A stretch of DNA of 64,000 bases from Paenibacillus sp. FSL M7-0420 (GTDB lineage: Bacteria; Bacillota; Bacilli; Paenibacillales; Paenibacillaceae): contig NZ_JBBOCJ010000001.1 of NCBI RefSeq assembly GCF_038002345.1, positions 6,386,001 through 6,450,000 on the forward strand. The letters run 5' to 3'. Positions 60,725 to 64,000 of the stretch are shown one piece after another. A program made the translations under genes and the position numbers. Numbering within the stretch: the stretch's first letter is position 1; every line of letters begins with the position of its first letter. The notes beneath the pieces were generated by a model. That model worked only from the letters and a program-made list of their open reading frames with translations, was not told where the DNA came from and did no database searches.

Positions 60725-61192
60725 GATTTCATTCCTCTCATGATTAGATGTGGTAATCCCTCCTGCCTTTCTTGAAGTCACCCACGGATTCGATTCAGGA
60801 AGAATAGTACCCGTCTTGTATCCGGCAATGACCGAAGGAGCTTTCACCGCGCTTGTCTGCCGGCCTGTCTTAGGCTTCGATAATGTGGAGCATTCATGCT
60901 CCTGCGGTGTCCTTCTGCTTCATTTGCCATGTTATAATCATAGACCCCCTGAGACCTTGCGCAGGCGCTTTTACAGAGGAGTTAACGATAACTTCTGGTG
61001 GAAAAAGGGATGGTTCACGGCGTTCCCCGCTCTTAGCCCCGTCACTCCTGCACGTCCTGCTTCAATGGAAGGGTTCAATATACGGCGAGGCCGCCAGAAC
61101 ATATAAGCTCATGCAAAAAGACCGTATCACCCCGGCGGGCAATACGGCCATCTGATTACATATGGAGTCTGCATTTTGTGTCCAAAACATTT
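60725..61192. other. Promoter region of the tail operon, no gene seen
   Basis: About 470 bp between the ArpU-type regulator and the first tail gene. Open frames exist on both strands but none has a convincing ribosome site and phage-like sequence. A small hairpin GGAGCAT-TC-ATGCTCC lies at 60893-60908. No capsid, portal or terminase gene is here, where a phage would have them. Confidence 0.6.
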
Positions 61193-61687
61193 CTACCCCT
61201 TCGGCAGGTTCCCTCCAGCCGGGGTCTTCGTGAGCGCAGCCAGAGACAGCAGCTGCAGATCAGCGAGCGCCAGCGCCATCTTATAGAACGCCTTCGACCT
61301 TATCTTCACATAAGTATCCTTGCTCACCGGAGGATCGAACACATGATTATAGATAGTGTAGTCGTAACTCTCCTCCCTGCGCATGTATCTCTCCCGCACC
61401 AGTTGCTGTTCCCTCTGGGTAAGCCGCTCTACAACCGAATCGATCACAGCACAGTATGCCCGTCTTGCAGCAGGCACATCTACATTATGTGTGGCAATTG
61501 CTGCTGTCTGATCAGTAACCGTATGGGTTGCGCCATGGAACCGTTCCGTATAGGAGTACGTAATCCCGGCCTCTTTAGCCTCAAACGTTACAGATTTGAA
61601 AATCCGGTACTTCTCCAGCATATTCTCTATAGTGACCTGAGTCCGGCGGCGGTCAAGCTCGGGCAGCGAAGATAGAATCATCATCAT
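61193..61687 (-). CDS. ArpU-like phage late transcription regulator
   Basis: The 164-residue protein resembles ArpU/sigma-like phage regulators: it begins SSLPELDRRRTQVTIENMLEKYRIFK and has the sigma region 4-like VIDSVVERLTQREQQLVRERYMRREESYDYTIYNHVFDPPVSKDTYVKIRSKAFYKMALAL. It should activate the tail operon downstream. RBS AAGGAG precedes the first of three ATG codons. It diverges from the XRE repressor. Confidence 0.82.
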   Translation of the reverse strand: MMMILSSLPELDRRRTQVTIENMLEKYRIFKSVTFEAKEAGITYSYTERFHGATHTVTDQTAAIATHNVDVPAARRAYCAVIDSVVERLTQREQQLVRERYMRREESYDYTIYNHVFDPPVSKDTYVKIRSKAFYKMALALADLQLLSLAALTKTPAGGNLPKG

Positions 61688-61982
61688 TTATACCACTCCT
61701 TAGATGTTATACAGATTTAAGAACTTTGTTGCGGACCTTTCCGGTCAAATGTGTTAAAATTCTACTTGTTCGTATAGTGTTCGCCTTTTTTCATAATATA
61801 CCACTTATCTACCAATTCAGTAAAACCTCATTTTCGCCCGTTTTGCAGCATAAACAAGCTAAATGCATGCCCATTCTTACCTTTTGGCAACAATAGACTC
61901 TTTATTGTTTACCTATTGGCATAAATAGCTTATAGTAAGTACAACAGCTTTTTAGGTGATTAGGGATAAGGAGTGGTTATCG
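61688..61982. promoter_or_regulatory. Divergent control region with repressor operator
   Basis: It separates the ArpU-like and XRE genes. The exact inverted repeat AACAATA-N7-TATTGTT (61889-61909) overlaps a plus-strand promoter TTTACC-N17-TATAGT, and TTGGCA-x-x-AATA occurs twice (61884 and 61915). These are the best candidates for the XRE repressor site. Confidence 0.6.
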
Positions 61983-62423
61983 ATGGCAGAGGAATTCGGA
62001 TACTATCTGAGACAGCTTCGGGAAGGAAAGGGATTGACCATTAATCAGCTGGCAGCGCTTGCCGGTATCAGTGGAGCCCAAATCTCACGAATCGAGAATG
62101 GATTACGGGGTGTACCCAAGCCGGCTACCCTGCGTAAGATTGCTGAAGCGACCGATGTGTCTTACGAGGAGCTGATGGGCCATGCCGGTTATTTAACCGA
62201 GACTGAGAGCAGTACAGAGGGCACTGTGCCTGCCTGGGCCACCAGCAAGGATAAGCGGGACTTCCGCCAAATGCTGGAGGATGACGGTGAGCTGATGTTT
62301 GACGGAATTCCCCTGAACAAGGAGGATAAGCAGCGAATCAAGGACGTACTAACCGGCCTGTTCTGGGAGGCTAAGCAGATGAACAAGCGGACCAAGCCCA
62401 AGCACCCTCCAGGTAAAGAGTAA
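61983..62423 (+). CDS. XRE-family phage repressor
   Basis: The 146-residue protein has an N-terminal helix-turn-helix (YYLRQLREGKGLTINQLAALAGISGAQISRIENGLRGVPKPATLRKIAEATDVSYEELM) and a charged C-terminus. It sits beside an ImmA-type metallopeptidase gene, like ImmR/ImmA of ICEBs1: the peptidase cleaves the repressor after DNA damage. I start at the ATG with AAGGAG upstream. It should keep the tail operon silent. Confidence 0.9.
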   Translation: MAEEFGYYLRQLREGKGLTINQLAALAGISGAQISRIENGLRGVPKPATLRKIAEATDVSYEELMGHAGYLTETESSTEGTVPAWATSKDKRDFRQMLEDDGELMFDGIPLNKEDKQRIKDVLTGLFWEAKQMNKRTKPKHPPGKE

Positions 62424-62468
62424 ATACCAGGCAATCCAACTACTATTAACATGCTGCGGGTGAAGAAT

Positions 62469-62882
62469 ATGGATGAACTAATCAAGCGTTTGGTCAAAAA
62501 ATACAATAGCAGCAGCCCCTTCGAGCTGGCTGAAGCACTGGGGATTCACATCCGGTTCATGCATCTGGGTGACGGCACCAAGGGCCTCTACTACCGCAAG
62601 CTAAGAAGAAGGTTCATCGTCATTCATAACCAGCTGCCGCTGGAGTGGCAACGATTCGTATGCGCCCATGAACTCGCGCATGACCGTCTGCACAAAGGGG
62701 TCAACCGTTTTTTTCTGGAGGAGAATTCCTATTTCTCGCCAGGCAAGCTAGAGCGGCAGGCTAATCTGTTCGCGGTCAAGCTGCTATCGGTCGGCACTGC
62801 CATTGAGCAGGATGAGTCCTTACAGAGCTATTATGCAAGGATTGGCATCCCGGCTGAGGTTGTCTTTTTTTTAGACGATTAA
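62469..62882 (+). CDS. ImmA/IrrE-family metallopeptidase
   Basis: The 137-residue protein has the zinc motif HELAHDRLH near residue 65 and the family C-terminus RQANLFAVKLLS. Together with the XRE gene just upstream (45 bp) it forms an anti-repressor pair. It should relieve repression by cutting the XRE protein. The ATG before DELIKRLVKKY with GGTGAAG upstream is chosen; an ATG 18 bp earlier is possible. A perfect inverted repeat TTAAAGGAAC-N4-GTTCCTTTAA overlaps the stop codon and may end the transcript. Confidence 0.9.
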   Translation: MDELIKRLVKKYNSSSPFELAEALGIHIRFMHLGDGTKGLYYRKLRRRFIVIHNQLPLEWQRFVCAHELAHDRLHKGVNRFFLEENSYFSPGKLERQANLFAVKLLSVGTAIEQDESLQSYYARIGIPAEVVFFLDD

Positions 62883-62915
62883 AGGAACGTATGTTCCTTT
62901 AATGACGCAACAAAA

Positions 62916-62937
62916 AACTCTTACCGCAGTAAGAGTT
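62916..62937 (-). terminator. Terminator of the tRNA operon
   Basis: On the minus strand AACTCTTAC-N4-GTAAGAGTT is followed by TTTTG. It lies 26 bp after the last tRNA gene. Confidence 0.85.
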
Positions 62938-62962
62938 CATTGGCCAGCCATAAGCTGTTCGA

Positions 62963-63036
62963 TCGGGATGACACGATTTGAACATGCGACCCCCTGGTCC
63001 CAAACCAGGTGCTCTACCAAGCTGAGCTACATCCCG
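62963..63036 (-). tRNA. tRNA-Pro (anticodon TGG), copy 1
   Basis: Cloverleaf from CGGGATGTAGCTCAG to CATCCCGA, with anticodon TGG in CTGGTTTGGGACCAG. CCA is not encoded. The sequence matches copy 2 at 63145. Confidence 0.95.
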
Positions 63037-63053
63037 AAACTATTAGATTATTA

Positions 63054-63127
63054 TGGAGCGGGTGATGGGAATCGAACCCACGCTATCAGCTTGGAAGGCT
63101 GAAGTTCTACCATTGAACTACACCCGC
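63054..63127 (-). tRNA. tRNA-Gly (anticodon TCC)
   Basis: GCGGGTGTAGTTCAATGG start, anticodon TCC in GCCTTCCAAGC, TTCGATTCC T-arm, and encoded CCA. Confidence 0.95.
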
Positions 63128-63144
63128 ACAGGTGAAATGAAATA

Positions 63145-63218
63145 TCGGGATGACACGATTTGAACATGCGACCCCCTGGTCCCAAACCAGGTGCTCTACC
63201 AAGCTGAGCTACATCCCG
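63145..63218 (-). tRNA. tRNA-Pro (anticodon TGG), copy 2
   Basis: Same sequence as the copy at 62963, again without encoded CCA. The two copies flank tRNA-Gly(TCC), so a local duplication is likely. Confidence 0.95.
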
Positions 63219-63222
63219 TTAA

Positions 63223-63348
63223 TATAAATGGCGCGCCCTGAGATATACGGATGCTACGCATCCGATTGCGAAGTTATCCTATCGAAGCTTATGCTCCAAC
63301 GAACTCGTTCGAATCTGGGGACACTTTGTTGAATCAATGAAGTATAAA
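63223..63348. repeat. Truncated tRNA-Arg 3' end plus hairpin and repeat core
   Basis: Bases 63223-63243 duplicate the last 15 nt of tRNA-Arg(ACG) and 6 nt of its flank; the original lies exactly 120 bp away at 63343-63363. After it come a perfect hairpin CGGATGC-TAC-GCATCCG (63248-63264) and a 32-bp core (63264-63295) that recurs at 63969-64000. Confidence 0.7.
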
Positions 63349-63425
63349 TGGCGCGCCCTGAGAGATTCGAACTCCCGACCTTTTGATTCGTAGTCAAACG
63401 CTCTATCCAGCTGAGCTAAGGGCGC
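63349..63425 (-). tRNA. tRNA-Arg (anticodon ACG)
   Basis: GCGCCCTTAGCTCAGCTGG start, anticodon ACG in GACTACGAATC, TTCGAATCT T-arm, and encoded CCA. Confidence 0.95.
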
Positions 63426-63433
63426 AAAAAATT

Positions 63434-63508
63434 TGGAGCGGACGACGGGAATCGAACCCGCGACCCTCGCCTTGGCAAGGCGATGCTCTACCGCTGAGCC
63501 ACGTCCGC
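63434..63508 (-). tRNA. tRNA-Gly (anticodon GCC)
   Basis: GCGGACGTGGCTCAGCGG start, anticodon GCC in CCTTGCCAAGG, TTCGAATCC T-arm, and encoded CCA. Confidence 0.95.
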
Positions 63509-63515
63509 AAATAAG

Positions 63516-63599
63516 TGGTGCGCGTGAAGGGACTTGAACCCCCACGTCTTACGACGCCAGATCCTAAGTCTGGTGCGTCTGCCATTCCGCCACACGCGC
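63516..63599 (-). tRNA. tRNA-Leu (anticodon TAG)
   Basis: GCGCGTGTGGCGGAATGG start, anticodon TAG in AGACTTAGGATCT, a long variable arm of the leucine class, and encoded CCA. Confidence 0.95.
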
Positions 63600-63614
63600 A
63601 TGAATCAATAAAAG

Positions 63615-63687
63615 TGAGCCATGAAGGACTCGAACCTTCGACACCCTGATTAAAAGTCAGGTGCTCTACCAACTGAGCTAATGGCTC
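63615..63687 (-). tRNA. tRNA-Lys (anticodon TTT)
   Basis: GAGCCATTAGCTCAGTTGG start, anticodon TTT in GACTTTTAATC, TTCGAGTCC T-arm. CCA is not encoded. Confidence 0.95.
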
Positions 63688-63692
63688 ATATT

Positions 63693-63766
63693 TGGCAGGG
63701 GATATAGGATTCGAACCTATGATGACGGAGTCAGAGTCCGTTGCCTTACCACTTGGCGAATCCCCT
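63693..63766 (-). tRNA. tRNA-Gln (anticodon CTG)
   Basis: AGGGGATTCGCCAAGTGG start, anticodon loop CTCTGAC giving CTG, TTCGAATCC T-arm, and encoded CCA. Confidence 0.88.
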
Positions 63767-63819
63767 ACAATAGATACCTATATAATGCCCACAATCTCCC
63801 TCAAATATCAAGAACATTA

Positions 63820-63895
63820 TGGTGGAGGCTGAGGGGTTCGAACCCCCGACCCTCTGCTTGTAAGGCAGATGCTCTCCCAGCTGAGCTAAGCCTCC
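63820..63895 (-). tRNA. tRNA-Val (anticodon TAC)
   Basis: GGAGGCTTAGCTCAGCTGG start, anticodon TAC in CCTTACAAGC, TTCGAACCC T-arm, and encoded CCA. Confidence 0.95.
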
Positions 63896-63931
63896 ATATG
63901 TATGGTGACTAATAAGGGTACTGATTAAAAA

Positions 63932-64000
63932 TGGTGACCCGTATGGGATACTCTTCACTCCGTTACGAGATTGCGAAGTATTCCTTACGATGCCTATGCT
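63932..64000. repeat. Second truncated tRNA 3' end and repeat core (cut by window edge)
   Basis: On the minus strand TCCCATACGGGTCACCA (63932-63948) is a bare tRNA 3' end with CCA and no upstream tRNA body; it resembles tRNA-Glu. It is followed outward by the core (63969-64000) that shares about 26 of 32 positions with 63264-63295. Confidence 0.6.

Noticed and set aside
60883..61155. 90-codon plus-strand frame between the ArpU-like gene and the tail operon
   Set aside because: It lacks a good ribosome site and recognisable sequence, and it opposes the operon. The region looks like a promoter gap.

Overview
The window reads as a chromosomal segment of a Paenibacillus-like member of the Bacillota. 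The support is Gram-positive ribosome binding sites, a sigW-rsiW-cdaA-cdaR-glmM-glmS block in the Bacillales order, a glmS ribozyme, PBSX (xkd)-type phage-tail genes and a dense tRNA cluster. The species call is inference; no rRNA is present.

Layout. (1) 1-4044: host genes for a MerR regulator (cut by the window edge), a DUF2268 metalloprotease, a CPT-like kinase, an SDR oxidoreductase and a divergent AraC regulator. (2) 4050-33449: a complete 29.4-kb Tn7-like transposon, flanked by a 5-bp TTAAT target duplication and inserted 27 bp past the glmS stop codon. Its ends carry three spaced sites (left) and five 20-bp-phased sites (right) of an 18-bp TnsB-type repeat. It encodes TnsA, TnsB, TnsC and two TnsD/TniQ proteins. 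Cargo is a two-gene Gabija-type defence module near the left end and a large arsenic island between tnsA and the right end. (3) 33482-41198: glmS with ribozyme and promoter, glmM, cdaR, cdaA, rsiW and sigW. (4) 41199-45159: a repeat-rich gap and ppc. (5) 45459-62882: a contractile phage-tail island with sheath, tube, tape measure, baseplate, fibres and lysis genes but no capsid or terminase, best read as an R-type tailocin or PBSX-like remnant with its own regulators. (6) 62916-64000: nine tRNA genes, two truncated tRNA 3' ends and a short repeat.

The most interesting part is the arsenic island (16.6-32.9 kb). A conventional resistance half (phosphatase, ArsC, ArsB, ArsR, MarR, ArsM, GNAT) is joined to an operon starting with a radical-SAM protein that has the Cx3Cx2C motif and a C-terminal RCCLKC, the signature of ArsL, the enzyme that builds the arsenic-carbon bond of arsinothricin. 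The operon continues with a CMD-like protein, an ArsM-like protein that has lost its SAM-binding loop, a second ArsM with the catalytic cysteines, an ATP-grasp ligase, a caspase-like protein of unknown function, an aquaporin and a phosphinothricin-acetyltransferase-like GNAT. A divergent operon encodes a second ArsR, a second ATP-grasp ligase and an MFS exporter. My reading is that this mobile element makes, exports and resists an arsenic-containing antibiotic, probably arsinothricin extended by amino acids, much as phosphinothricin occurs in tripeptides. The peptide step is inference. Seven proteins of the island carry cysteine pairs or C-x-C at one end, which suggests hand-over of trivalent arsenic between them.

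All product names rest on motif recognition without database searches.
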